64,000 bases of DNA from Cunninghamia lanceolata (lineage: Eukaryota > Streptophyta > Pinopsida > Cupressales > Cupressaceae). A program made the translations under genes and the position numbers. Shown here piece by piece: positions 33,400 through 45,780 of the stretch. The stretch covers positions 496,001 through 560,000 of the forward strand of contig BSBN01001362.1 in assembly GCA_027924645.1 (NCBI GenBank). The letters are read 5' to 3'. Position 1 is the first letter of the stretch. Each line of letters opens with the position of its first letter. The notes under the pieces are model-generated. The model was not told the DNA's origin and made no database searches. It worked only from the letters and a program-made list of their open reading frames with translations.

Positions 33400-36300
33400 A
33401 TGCCCTATATCACAAACCTTGATTAGAATATTACCAAGTATTATGTTGAACACCTTGACATTGTCATTCACTTGAGGAAGGCATGTTGTTCTTTAGTGAT
33501 TATTAGTTCGTGAATGTGCATAGAAAGATTTGGACTATGGAAGAAATGAAGTGAGCCCCTTGATCACTAGCAAGGCTCAATCGTTATCCAAATTGAGTGA
33601 TGATGTTTTCAAAGAAGTGTCTCATGTTTTTAGTAGTACAATCTATTGTTGGTGGGGCCACATTCCAATGGGTTAAATAATTGATGGTCATGATGATGTA
33701 GTGCATCCTAAAGTTTCACATAGTAGGTTCAATTGGCCCAACAAAGTTAATCACCTATTTCTCAAAGGGTCCATGTGCCAACACTAGAATGAGTGGCATA
33801 TCATCCCAATGATTTGGATTACTTGTTCTTGGAAAATGCCACAACTACTCACATAATCATGTGTGTTCTTCCTAAGCATAGGCTACCATAGCCCATCTTG
33901 TTGGACTTTTTAAATAGTGGCATGCCCTTAGTAACTCCCATCAACCTAGCTCTCATGGTATTCTCTTAGCAAGGAAGTATGTTCACATTCAAGGACATGT
34001 AATATCACAACACTTCATTGAAGCCCATTTTGTAGAGTCGCACATTTATTAGCTGGTATTTCATTTCATGTACCACTAGCCATTTTTATGTGTTGTTGTG
34101 TAGGAAATGAGGGTTTTTTTCCAAAACTAAGATAAACTATACTTTCCTCCATTCCATCAAGAATGACATTAATGTAGAAGACTTGTGCATCTATTCACTC
34201 ATTTTCAAGTGGTGTAGTGCCCTTTTCATCATTCTTGATCTATGGTAGGTTCTTTGGAATTACATGATACTTTCCAGGGCATACCACATTTGTGATGTCA
34301 AATTCCTAGAAGAGTATTAACCTATGGCATACCCTTCCATGGATAAATAGTTTGTTGACAAGATACTTGAGTGCTTAGTGATTAGTGAAGAAGATAAATG
34401 GTGTGCTTAGTAGGTATTGTCAAAAATTTTAAAGGGCATAGACCATTCTCAATGCTTCATGCTTAGTGGTGATGTAATTTTTCTCTACAATGCTTAACAT
34501 TTTTCTAGCAAAGTTGATTAGATTATTCAAATTCCCTTCAACTAGATGCATCAATACTACATTAATGGTGGTTCCTAACATGTCAACATGCACATGAAAA
34601 GTTGCACTCTAATTATGAAATTTTAGAATAGGTGTATGCTTTATTTTCCTTTAGTGTATCAAATGCTTCTTGATGCTATGTGGTCTAGACAAAAAAAATC
34701 TTCTTGAGTACATGGTTCTTCATAAATTTATGGTAGTAACATGTATTCATAAGGAAAGCATGCACTCCAAAAAAGGTATATGGGACTTCAAGTTAAAGGA
34801 TGACCACAACTTTGGTTGGATCTAAAAATATTCCTTCTTTATTGAGAATGTGCCCTAGCAATTTGTCAAAGAAAGTCATGAAGGTGCACTTCTTCAAATT
34901 GAGTGTGATATTGAGTTGTGAATAGTAGTCAAACATAAGGTGCAGGGCATAAAGGTGGTTAGTAATTATTTTTTACATTGTCTAGTGAACCAAGTATACC
35001 TACAAAACTCATGGATAAAATATTTAAATGTGATCAACACAATGTACAAAAACATAATCAAGGCATTCTTGAGGCCAAAAGGTATGACATTATATGCAAA
35101 GCTACTCCATTTAGTAGCAAATGTTATTTTTTCATTGTCGTCATCCTTGATCTATAATTGGTCATAATCATAAAAGTCATCAATGAAAGTATAAACTTCC
35201 CTACCTTTGATACCTTCTAGTATCTCTTTTGTGAAGGGTGTGGGGAAAGGATCCATGACACATTCCTTATGAAGGGTGTAGTAGTCAAATTCATCTACAA
35301 GGAAGATGATGCCAGTTTCAAGCATTTTCTGATCTCATCTTTTATTTTTACTTGTAGATTAGGGTTTAATTTGTAGGGCCATTTTTTATGAGTTTTAAAC
35401 CTACTTTAAACCTTATCTACAATTCACCCAGGAATAGGTGTAGTCCCTTAATTTCTTAATATCCTCAAGGGAACAAATCCTTGTATTCATGCAATAAACT
35501 TATAGCCTATCCAAGGGCATCTTTACCCTAGTAGCCACCAATAGTTACAATTTTTGGTGCATCTTATGTCCCAATGTTGACTTGTATAGTTTTTAATGGC
35601 TTATTGTAGTGGATACCTTCCCCAACCTTTATTTTTTTAACTAGGGGATCACCTTCAACAATAGGGACCTAGAAGTTGTGTAACAAATCAATTTTAGCAC
35701 TTGGTTCCTCCTGTGTTGTTGTGGTTTCTAAAGTGTCCTTTGTTGTGATGGAAATAGTCCTCCTAGTGCAATACTTGCTCCCCAATTCATTACCTTCAAA
35801 CCATTTGCACGCTACAAGTAAAAATTTAGGTTGGTCACTAAAAAGTGCTTCCCAGAGACTATCAAGGGCCCACACATTATTGGAAGTAGGTTCAAAGAAC
35901 TTGAAGGTATGTAGGTAATCAACCTTGAGTAGATCCCATGAGGTAATTTCTTTGTGCAATTCCTTATTCTTAAACCAAAGTTATGTAAGGCTACCTAGGG
36001 TACTAGAAAACTTATGGAGAGATAAGAGGTCCCCAAAATCCTTCATATGTGGATATATGGGAATTAGTAGATGTTCCTCTGGTGTAGCATAGTGGCTAGT
36101 GCACACTAGGCATGATGAACCAACAAACAAGCATAGTGTGGAATGCAACCCAATTTAGAATGGAAGAGAAATGCACCACCCACCACCTAGTTAGAATGTC
36201 TTGAGGCATGAAGTAGTTGGTAGTGAGGCAAGCAAGATAATCTAGAAGGATATTCTCGATGGCTGTATATTATTCGATGGGATCATTGGTCCAATTAAAG

Positions 36301-36482
36301 TATAACATAGTTGTAGTGATTTTAAAGAGTCAATTCATGTGTATGTTGGGATGAACTATGCTAGTGGCAATGGGGGCTTATTTTGAGACCCATTTGGATT
36401 TCCCTATGTGATTTTGATGCTTGGTAGTGGATTTAGGCTTGGAGTATGTGCAACTAGAGGGACTATAGACACTTGTGCAAAA
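33400..36482 (-). pseudogene. Element H: very old Gypsy pol
   Basis: Landmarks on the minus strand from high to low coordinates begin with RT (about 35400-34770: DPFPTPFTKEILEGI, WSSFAYNVIPFGLKNA, NLKKCTFM, LLGHILNKEGIFLDPTKV). RNase H comes next (about 34720-34330: QEAFDTLKE, LKYLVNKL), then the integrase zinc region (around 34060-33900) and core (ATDYLTKW-like, then SDQGAHFISS, about 33850-33480). Stops and frameshifts occur every few dozen codons. The piece 35600-36480 probably covers the protease/gag side. Element I was inserted at 36487 within the gag side, and 49263-49436 continues it. Confidence 0.6.
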
Positions 36483-36487
36483 CTTAA
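36483..36487. other. Target-site duplication of element I, left copy
   Basis: CTTAA, repeated exactly at 49258-49262. Confidence 0.9.
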
Positions 36488-37860
36488 TGACAAGGTGTCA
36501 TTGTACCTCATCATTTAATCTATTTTTAGATGTCAAAAATCCAAGGGCTGTGTCCTCAGCTGTCTACAACTAGGGATTCTACAGTTACCAGTTTCTAGCT
36601 AATCCTAACAGCTTCTACAAACTTGAAAGAGATTAATCTATCTACTTGCTGAATGAATTAAGGAATGATGAAAATAGAATAAAACAAGAAATTTACTCAA
36701 AGCAATATTAAAATAGTAACATGCATCTACCTATCAAAATCAGTAAATACTTTTCATAACAAAAAGCTGAAGCAATAAAACAGTGGTAGTAGCCTCCTGC
36801 CTTAGTGGTGAGAGTGGGCCCTTCCTCCACACCCTTGGGGCTGAAGGCTATAGTAGGGAATTAGCACAAAAGAAGATCACAACTAGATCCAATCCAATTC
36901 ATTCACTCTGCATTCATGAAAATATTTCTAACACAGAACTGAGATTAGTGAGAATCAGAATAATTCAATCATTGTATTTTTCTTCTGTTGTTTCTACAAG
37001 TATATATGAAAGTGAGTGATGAATTAACACTTATCTTATCTATCAGTTCGTCTATGAGATGACATCCATCTCTTTATTACACTAGCTGTTTAACTATGAA
37101 AGAAAATCATGCAAATAAAAGTAGACTTGAGTGGAATAGAAGTCCACTAAGAATCTAAGTTTGAGTTATAATACATTTGGGCATCGAGGCCCTGAAAATA
37201 AGGATATTGAATTAGTTCCATCGTAACTCATGCAAAAACTTTGAAAAGATAAAACTCTAGTAGTTTAACTAAGGATGACCCTTCACCACTCAGGTGATGA
37301 TTTAAGTGAAATGAGGGGTATTATAACCACTACTGAGAGTGCTTGGTCAGTAGCTTATACTGGAAATATGCCCTGCTCTCAGGAGGCACTGGAGATAAAT
37401 GTTCCTGTCTATAGCTCTGGAGATATGTCTGTAGCTCTGGAGATATGTCTGTAGCTTTGGAGATACTGTAGCTTTCTCTGTTCAGCTCTGGAGATGCTCC
37501 AGACTCCCACACAGCTCTGGAGAGGCATTTCTCATTTCTTCAAAACTTCAGGTGTCATGGTACTTTGGTATTGTCTCCAGAGATCATTGAATACCATATC
37601 CAGAGATGCACAAAATTGTTGTTCCTGGCATCTACACCTGTTGATTCAAAAAGAAAGAAGTTTCTACATTTTTCCATCAATTCCATACACATTAGTCATT
37701 CAATCAAAAATTATAATCTTAAGTAATCTATCTCAATTAATCATTAAATAAAATGATCTTGCTAGCTTATTTGGGTGCAGACATTAGGAAAGATGGACTC
37801 AGGAAGGAGAAAAAGAGAGGCAAAAAGATGTATTTCATGAGTGCAACTTGGGACTCATCA
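36488..37860 (-). repeat. 3' LTR of element I
   Basis: 1373 bp. It contains near-exact tandem copies of GCTCTGGAGATATGTCTGTA at about 37418-37480 and further CTCTGGAG words up to 37525. It differs from the right LTR by scattered substitutions and by copy number in this mini-repeat, which accounts for most of the length difference. Confidence 0.9.
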
Positions 37861-37871
37861 TCCCCCCATAC
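37861..37871 (-). other. Polypurine tract of element I
   Basis: TCCCCCCATAC on the plus strand, a G-rich purine run on the minus strand, immediately before the 3' LTR. Confidence 0.7.
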
Positions 37872-37898
37872 CTAAGGTTTGCCAGGTCCTCCTGCTTC

Positions 37899-40898
37899 TC
37901 ACATTCTGGATTTATTCTGGCGAAGCAGCTTGTCAGTCAGGCTATAATCCTGGGCATAGGTGGTCCAAGTTGTTCGATTGATATTACCATTGCATCTGTA
38001 CTCATCAACCTGCTTCATCCAGTCTTGCAATTTCTCATCTTCCATCTGTTCCGCCCAGACAAGGAGTGGTTCAATTATTAGAGGGGGCCTGAACCATCCA
38101 CCTATCCATTCTTGCTTATGGTTATCCATTAGTTTGGATATCAACTTTGCCTTTCTCATGAATAATCTTAAGTTTGCAGGGATGACCACCTCTCTCATTT
38201 TCTGCTCCGGGGTCAAAATATTCCATCTCTTCTTTGCTACAGCAAGTACTGGATTTGCCGAATTGATCATGAAAAGACCAAAATCGATGGAGCATTCCTG
38301 CAAACTTTTCAGGTAGAATGGTAAAATTTTGTTCTTATTATTAGGATGATAGATAAGGGACCTAAAGTGAATCTTGAAAGCATTAGGATTGGGACATTCC
38401 TTCCTGATGAAGAGATTTGTTTTTAAATCTTTCTAAAGATGATCTTCCATCCTTTCATTCCAGATCTGGTGATTCCTCATTAGGGACATAAATGCCTTAA
38501 GCTAGCATTCCCCCACAAAATGATTAAGAATGAAGGTTATATCATTAACACAAAACCCATGCAGGTATAATTCACATAGGAAGTTCTTGTCCTCATCATT
38601 ACTCCTTGTGTATGCTGTCATGAATCCTTCTGTTGTCTCAGTCTCCTCAACCAAGTTAGATAGGACCAAAGAGAGTTTCTTTTGCAGTACCCTTTCTTGT
38701 AAGAACATAGAATAGCTGGCACTTGGAGGTCTGCAGGATAGAATTTTTAAAGAAAGGGAGGCCATCTCAATGGTTTTGCCTTCCAAAGTTGCTATTGTTT
38801 CTGTGTTGGCAGTGACTGCCCTTTGTAATTGCAACATAGGCTTGGAAGCCTCATATTCTCTACACCTCTTCTCCCAATGGAACAGGGCTTTGGGAATATC
38901 AATGGGGATTGGACCCACATAGGCATCTATTTGTATTTCCTACTCATTGGTTGCCCTTGGGCCAGCCAATTCTTGAATATATTCCTCCTGGTCATCTAGT
39001 CTATTATTGGCCCAAGTTAACTACCTATCCTAGATTTGTACTTTCTCAATCAATGCTGCCATTATTGTGAGGCTATTGTCTCTAGTCCTGGTGAGCTCAG
39101 AAACACTCAATACTGCCTCTTTCTCTTTTTCTTCCAACAGTTTGGCTGCCTCAATTTCCTTTGCCTCTAACTCTACCTTTTTCTCAATTCTCTAGGCCTC
39201 TAATTCTGCCTCTTTCTCCTAGATGATCTTATATTTGCTTTAAAGTTTTGTTTGTAGATTTGCAATGATTTGTTTTTGCTCCATTTCCACCTCTACTCTA
39301 ACCTTCTTAAGGTCAGTAATAATCAGATTCTTCCCCCAGAGTAATCTCTTTAAATTTTCAATTTCTTCCATCAATTGTTGTTCTTTTGAAATTTCTACAT
39401 CCTCTTGATCAGAGGGATGAGAGAAGGTTTCTGCTTCTGCTTCTGTTGATGTTTCTGTGGCTATTGGCTGATCATCAAGGTTTTCCATGGGCATCTACCC
39501 TGTACTGCCAACTATACCCATTTGCCCTATTTCTTCTTCTTCTTAAGACTGCCTGTCCTAAGGGTCCTCTTGGGGTTCCTCTACTTCTACTAGTACTGAT
39601 GAAGGCCCAGCTTTATCCTCACATGCTCTAAAACCCAGGAGTACCTCAGCGAGTAAGGCAGTATCTTTTTTAGCTTGTGAGAGTTGTCTCTTCATTTTGC
39701 TTCTCTGGAGCAAAGGTGGGACAGGTGCCTCCAGAGCAGGTCTCTCTTCCACAGAATCTGAGGAAATAGTAAAAGTTTGAATGTGTTCTGTCTCAAGAGC
39801 ACATGATGGTTCTGAATTTGGACTTGACTCCAAATGAACAGATGGTACTGGGGAAATTTCTCTTTGTTTCCTCTTCCTGACCAGAGGGATCTCATCTGAA
39901 TCATGAGATGGCTCTTCAGCCCACCAGGTTCCCTCTATTCTCTGTCCTAACCTTCCCTCTGTTAATTCCTTAGGGAAAGATTCCTCAGTTATTTTTCTCC
40001 TAACTGAGCGAGTCATGTAGGGAGTTTGTCTAGGAGCAGGTTCTGTAATTTCTTTGCCTTTCCTCCTTTTATCAAGAACAGGGGCTGCAGATGAAGTTAC
40101 CTCCTATGAGGGCTTCTTTCCTCTGTGAGCAACTATGGAGGAGGCTGAAGGCTCAATTTCCTCTTCTTGGTGGGTAGGAGAACTCTCACCCCCTGGCTGT
40201 GCCATCTCTAGTGCTCTGTTCTGGGGATTCTGCTCAAGAAAGTGTTGCCATAATTCCTCCTCATTGTCCTGAGACAGGAAGTGGTGTTTAACTACTAGAA
40301 AGATGAGACCATGATGTTTCATGGGACCCTTATTCTGCTGATATTTCTCTGCAGTTGTCCTGATGGCAGAATACAGGAAATTGGGAATGTTTATGCTATA
40401 CTTGGTGTGTCTATTTCCATGTCTTAGAAAAATCAGCATTTTCATGATTGGCCCTAAAACTAGAGAGAATTGACCATCACAAGTAAAGTATTTCATTAAC
40501 CAGGTGGCAACAGATCCCCAAGGGTTTGGGAGTGTGGACCTCAGAATTCCTTTGACTTCATTTTTATTCAAATGCAATTGAATAGCAGGTTCACCATGAA
40601 CAGATAAATTTTTAATCAAATCAGTGTATAAGGTTTTCAAGTGGTAAAATCTCTCACCTTGTTCGGGAAGTTCAGAAATGTGGCTGATAGTGGCTGAGGA
40701 GAAATTGATTTGTACTCCTCTGATAGCTATCTGATTGTCCCTTAAATTTCTAAGGAATTCATCCACAACATCCTCCTGAAACCCTTCAAATTTTTCTAGG
40801 AAGTCTAACCATCCTGTAGCCCTTAAAATGTTTGTTGCAGCTTCATCCTGCGGAAGGCGCGCAGCACTCTCTAGCTCAGACTTCTTTTTGACCCCCAT
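37899..40898 (-). pseudogene. Accessory ORF of element I (about 1000 codons)
   Basis: A single minus-strand frame from the ATG at 40898 (MGVKKKSELESAARL) to 37899 is kept in phase throughout, with about ten stops, largely TAG. The N-terminal 200 residues form a compact domain: GWLDFLEKFEGFQEDVVDEF, IRGVQINFSSATISHI, NPWGSVATWLMKYFTCDGQF and YSINIPNFLYSAI. Then come a Pro/Ser/Glu-rich basic linker (MTRSVRRKITEE), long coiled coils (EEIENLKRLLWGKNLIITDL) and a helical C-terminal domain ending near WAEQMEDEKLQDWMKQVDEY. The N-terminal part resembles the Athila ORF-1/putative plant transposon protein domain as I recall it. No signal peptide or membrane anchor is visible, so the name envelope is not justified. 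Function unknown. Confidence 0.7.
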
Positions 40899-41649
40899 TT
40901 CTTAATTAGTTTCACCTTTTGTGCTTAATTCCTCACCTCCTCAATCTATAGTCCAACCTTTCCTCTTAGCTCTGTAGGCTCTAGAGGACTGTTCAATTTG
41001 CTCTGTAGGCTCTAGAGGACTGTTTAAGTTGCTCTATTCTTCAAGGTACTTTAGAGGTTCGAATGAGGAATGTTATGTTTCTCAACTTAGGCTTATGTAG
41101 ATTAGTTAGAGTACCAAGGTAGTCATAAATGCGACAGAATGCCAGGACACTCCAGAGGCAAGGTGGCGGTACAACACAGTTGGTGGCATGTGTGAATTTT
41201 AGAAAGAGAATGATGGGAGGAGGACGTGTCATAGTGGCGGCACCCAAAAATAGAAAGACAAAATAGTTGCTAATAATGATTAATTAAAGATAGAGTTACC
41301 TGGATTAGTTTTAATGATGAGGGTGATGTACACGGCAAAGATGTTGCGTCATTGTTGGAGACTGCATGCATCGTGGCACATGGGCATCTTTTGGTGGTTG
41401 GAGATGACGTCCACTACTCCACTAGCACGCGACCTACAATCATTGTGCTGAGTGGTTCAAGAATCCATGTTCCTTAGGTGATGTCAGTGTTGGCTTTGTG
41501 AATACCCCTTCAAATGATATTCGTACCAATTGAATTTACTATTTTGTGATAAAGTAGAGAATGAGTCATGATGACCTCATCATGTGATGTGTCTACTTTA
41601 CCGCTTGGAGAGGTGGGTCCACTCCCCTATTATTGAAATTGACTCCTTT

Positions 41650-41765
41650 ATTGACAGAGTGCTGGAGGTGCTCCTAGTTTGAGAAGCACCGGAGGTGCTC
41701 CTAGTTTGGAAAGCACCAGAGATGCATTTGGTTTGAGAAGTGCCAGAGGTGCATTTGACTAACTC
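41650..41765 (-). repeat. About 33 bp tandem repeat in element I
   Basis: Four units of the type GAAGCACCGGAGGTGCTCCT followed by AGTTTG, each with CACC(G/A)GAGGTG as a short inverted repeat. On the minus strand they read as an open repeat of SGA-QTRSTSGAS type, but no start codon or conserved protein supports translation. Confidence 0.7.
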
Positions 41766-41884
41766 CTGGCACCTGATCATCTCCAAAGCTCAATTGTTTT
41801 CAACTATCCTGAAGAAGGGAACCACCATTTACTAGTTTTCAACTCCCTTGGACAGCCATTTACTGGTTTTCCATCTTTCTCTAT

Positions 41885-42020
41885 GTTTTTTTTTTTTTAG
41901 AAGGTTGCCATTTGTTGGTTTTCAACCTTCCTTTTTTTTCTTTTTTCTTTTTTAGGAGGTAGCCATTTGCTGGTTTTCAACCTTCCTTTTTTTTCTTTTT
42001 CTTTTTTTTTCAGTTTTTTT
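41885..42020 (-). repeat. Duplicated polypurine region between integrase and accessory ORF
   Basis: On the plus strand two copies (about 55 bp apart) of AGCCATTTGCTGGTTTTCAA-type sequence, each followed by CCTTCC and a long T/C tract. In element sense these are A/G tracts of 15-30 bp. A third, weaker copy lies at about 41840-41885. Confidence 0.75.
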
Positions 42021-42022
42021 TT

Positions 42023-45000
42023 TCAATCCAACACTGTAACAGAGGAGGTATCCCCTGTATCAAAACATAAATCATTAAGAAACTCCTCTTTAGTAGATGG
42101 TCTTTTGTAGAGCCTTATTCGGTGACCATTTACTAGAAATGTGTCTGTGCTTCCATCAATAGGTTGCAATGATACTGTTCCATTTTCAAAAACTTTCTTG
42201 ATTTGATAAGGACCCATCCAGTGAGTTTGTAATTTCCCTTTGAACTCCTTGAATTTAAAATCATAAAGAAGAACCCAATCACCTTGTTGAAATGTCCTCC
42301 TTTTGATGTGTTGGTCATGCCATTGCTTTTTTTGATACTGAACCAGTTCTATTTGCTGAATGGCCTCTGTCTGGATTTCATCCAACTCATTGAGCTGAAG
42401 AATTCTATTCTGTTGAGCTATAGACAATGGTAGACCAATATCCAATGCAGTTTTAAGTGTCTGGAGTTCAAATTCTATAGACAAAATAGGCTTTTTCCCA
42501 TAAACTAATTCATATGGTGAGAACTTTGTTGTGGAATTCCAAGTGGTGTTGTAAGCCCAAACTACTTCAGGTACTCTGCTAGCCCAATCTGTTTTGTTCA
42601 TTGCTACTATCCTTGTCAGAATATTTTCAAGTTCCCTATTGGTTACTTCTACCTGCCCATTCGCTTGAGGATGGTAAGGTGAAGATTTTTTGTGCTTGAC
42701 TTGATATAAATCTATGAATGCTTTGATTACCTGTGAAGTAAACTAAGGTCCTCTATCTGAAACTATTGATCTTGGGGTTCCAAACCTTAAGAAAATATTA
42801 TTGTAGAGGAAATCAGCAACTTTTTCTTCTCTTGCAAATTATAATGCTTGAACCTTAGCCCATTTTGTAACATAGTCTGTGTATACTAGAATGTACTCCT
42901 TGCCTGATGATGGTGGAGAAATTGGTCCCACAAAGTCTAAACCCCACTGCTCAAATGGTTCCATCATGACTTGAGGATGCAGTAACATCTCCTGGGTAAA
43001 GGTTGGTTGTCCCATCCTTTGGCAATGGTCACAGTGCTGCACATACTTCTTTGTATCTTTATGAAGGGAGGGCCAATAGTAACCAGCTCCGAGGATCTTG
43101 TGGACTATCCTATGGAAGGAGTAATGGCCACTAGAGGGTTCATCATGACATACTCTCAACACATCAAAAATTTCATCAGCTTTTAAACACTTGCATAGAA
43201 TGAAATCAAGACCACATTTAAATAGTAAACCATTCAACCATTTGTAAGATAAACTTTCTTTAACCAAACATTTTCTTTGTTTTGAGGTAAAATGGGATGG
43301 ATACAAGCCTATAGCTAAAAGATTAGCTATGTTAGCAAACCAAGGTGCAGTAGAGGATATAGTAAAAAGATGTTCATCTGGGAACTTGTCCTCCACTGGT
43401 TGGTTTTCTCCTCCTATATGCAATCTTGACAAAAAATCAGCAACCAAATTAAACTTTCCTGGATTATCAACTATGGTAATATCAAATTCCTGCAACAACA
43501 ATAACCACCTGATGATCCTTGCACCCACTACTAGTTTATTCATTAGGTACTTGATGGTTGCATGATCAGTGTGCACAAATATCTTATATCCAGTGATATA
43601 ATGCTTGAATTTGTTTATAGCATAGATGACTGCCAAGAATTCTTTTTAAGTTGTGTAATTTCTTTCTACAGAGGTAAGGTTTTTGCTAATGTAATAAATG
43701 GCATGCATACTTTCTCCTTCCTCTTTTTGTCCTAAAACTGCCCCAATGGACTAATTTGAAGCATCAGTTTGTATGTGGAATGGTAAAGTCCAATTAGGTC
43801 CTCTTAAAATTGGTGTGACAGTAAGCTTCTCTTTCAAGGTTTCAAATGTTGATTGACATTCTTATGTCCACAGAAATTATGTGTCTTTGTTAAGCAGGAT
43901 AAACAGGGGAGCTGCTATTATGCTGAAATTTTCTATGAATCTCCTATAATAGCCTGCATGACCCAGAAAACTTCTAACATCTGTCTAATTTTTAGGTGAA
44001 GGCAGTTGTGTAATTACTTCTATCTTGTTTTGATCCACTTTGATCCCCTTTACTGAAATGTGGTGTCCTAAAACAATTCCTTCCTCTACCATCATAAAGC
44101 ACTTTTCATGGCTAAGGGATAATTGATTTTTCTGATAGCATTTCAGTACTTTCTCAAAGTTTGTGAGAGCTTCCTCAAAATTATCCCCATACACAGTAAA
44201 GTCATCCATATATACTTCCATGCATTCATTAGCTAGTTCAACAAAAATAGCTAAAACAATTCTCTGAAATGTAGCTGGGGCATTACATAGTCCAAAGGGA
44301 AGAACTTTGTAAGCAAAAGTTCCTCAAGATCAGGTGAAGGTGGTTTTGTCCTAATCTTCAGGTGCTACTTGAATTTGATTATACCCACTGAATCCATCTA
44401 GAAAAGAAAAATACTTTCTCTCAGCAAGGTTGTCCAAAACTTGGTCAATGAATGGTAAGGGAAAGTAGTCCTTTTTTGTGGCCTTATTGAGTTCTCTATA
44501 ATAAATACACACCCTCCATTTCCCATTCTTTTTAGGCACTATGACAAGGGGTGAGACCCATTGACTATCTGAGATTGGATATATGAACCCTGCTTGAAGT
44601 AATTTTTCTATTTCAGTTTTGACAATGTCCTTTAAGGTAGGATTCAATCTTCTCTGGGGTTGTCTGACAGGTTTAATATCCTCAATGTATATATGATGGG
44701 TACAGATCTTAGGAGGTATGCCTTTCATATCTTGGTGTTCCCAAGCAAAAGATGTTGAATGGGAAATCAAAAGTTGAATGAGTTTTTCTTCCTGATTGGT
44801 TGTTAACTAAGTATTGATATTAAGTGTTTTCCCTGGTAAAATCATGACCTGTTTTGTGATTTGATCCATAGATGTAGTTAATCCATACATTGGAGTCATG
44901 GTATTGAGAGGAAAAGAATGTGGAAGCAACATGTGGAAAGTGGTTAAGTCTCTGTATAAGGTTTCCCCACAAGGAATGATGTTGGCGAGGGTACAAGGAG

Positions 45001-45780
45001 AAGAAGTAAGAAGTTCTCTCCTAGAATCTTGGGCGAGTTCCATCACATCCTTATTCATTAGGATGTGAGTGAAGTTTTCTGTTGTATCATAGTATACTTC
45101 TTCTAATTCTCTCAGATGTTCCTTGATGGTTACCATAGCTACTGAGGCACTCTTGTCATTGTTCTCTAGCTCATCCACCCATACTCTTCTTGTATAATGT
45201 ATTGATGGTTTAGCTGGAGGATACAGAGATATTTTCTTTAAATCTATCCCATTAGAAATGATCATATCCCTAGTTTGACAATCAATAGATGCTACTGCTG
45301 TAGCCAGCCATGGTCTTCCTAAGATCAGTGGATAAGCATTTCTCTAGTTTCTAGGTTCTAGTATCAGGAAGTCCACTAGAAATTCTCATGAATCTATCAC
45401 AACTGGTACATCAGTGATTACTCCTTTTGGAACAGCTACTGACTGGTCAGCAAGTTGAAGAATTGTAGTTGTGGATTGGATACCTGATAGAGCTAATTTG
45501 TCCATTGTGTGGACTGTCATCACATTAATTGCTGCTCCCAAATCAACCAAAATATTTGAAATTTCTACCCCTGAGATGAAAATAGTTATGACAGGGTTTC
45601 CAAGGTCTCCATATTTTGGAAGGAGAATTTCTCCCATCAATAGATCTACTACTTTTCCTTCCACCTGTATTGTGGAGGGAAATTTTTTCTTCCTGCCTTG
45701 CGTTTTGATATAATGTTGTTTAATTAACTGATTTAGTTCTGGAACTTCTCTGATTGCCTGGAGAAGAGGAATTTCAATAT
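42023..45780 (-). pseudogene. Element I pol: protease, RT, RNase H, integrase
   Basis: One frame of about 1250 codons, offset from gag, with about ten stops. Protease carries ISNILVDLGAAINVM near 45545 and ends with ILGRPW-type sequence. RT carries VPKKNGKWRVCIYYREL, FSFLDGFSGYNQIQ and the catalytic YMDD at 44201-44212. RNase H carries FVHTDHATIKYLMN and LVADFLSRL. The integrase zinc region runs from HRIVHKILGAGYYWP to CDHCQRMGQP, and the core has WGLDFVGPISPP, a stop-bearing SDRGP segment, and NGQVEVTNRELEN. The C-terminal domain reaches LVNGHRIRLYKRP. The gag-pol junction needs a frameshift near 45780. The enzymes would copy and insert the element. Confidence 0.9.

Noticed and set aside
37899..40898. 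Calling the long 3' ORF of element I an envelope gene
   Set aside because: No signal peptide, membrane anchor or cleavage site is visible. Position alone is not evidence of envelope function.
42023..45780. Pararetrovirus or other integrated virus origin of the RT-bearing blocks
   Set aside because: LTRs, target duplications, integrase domains and primer sites identify all of them as LTR retrotransposons; there is no movement or coat protein.
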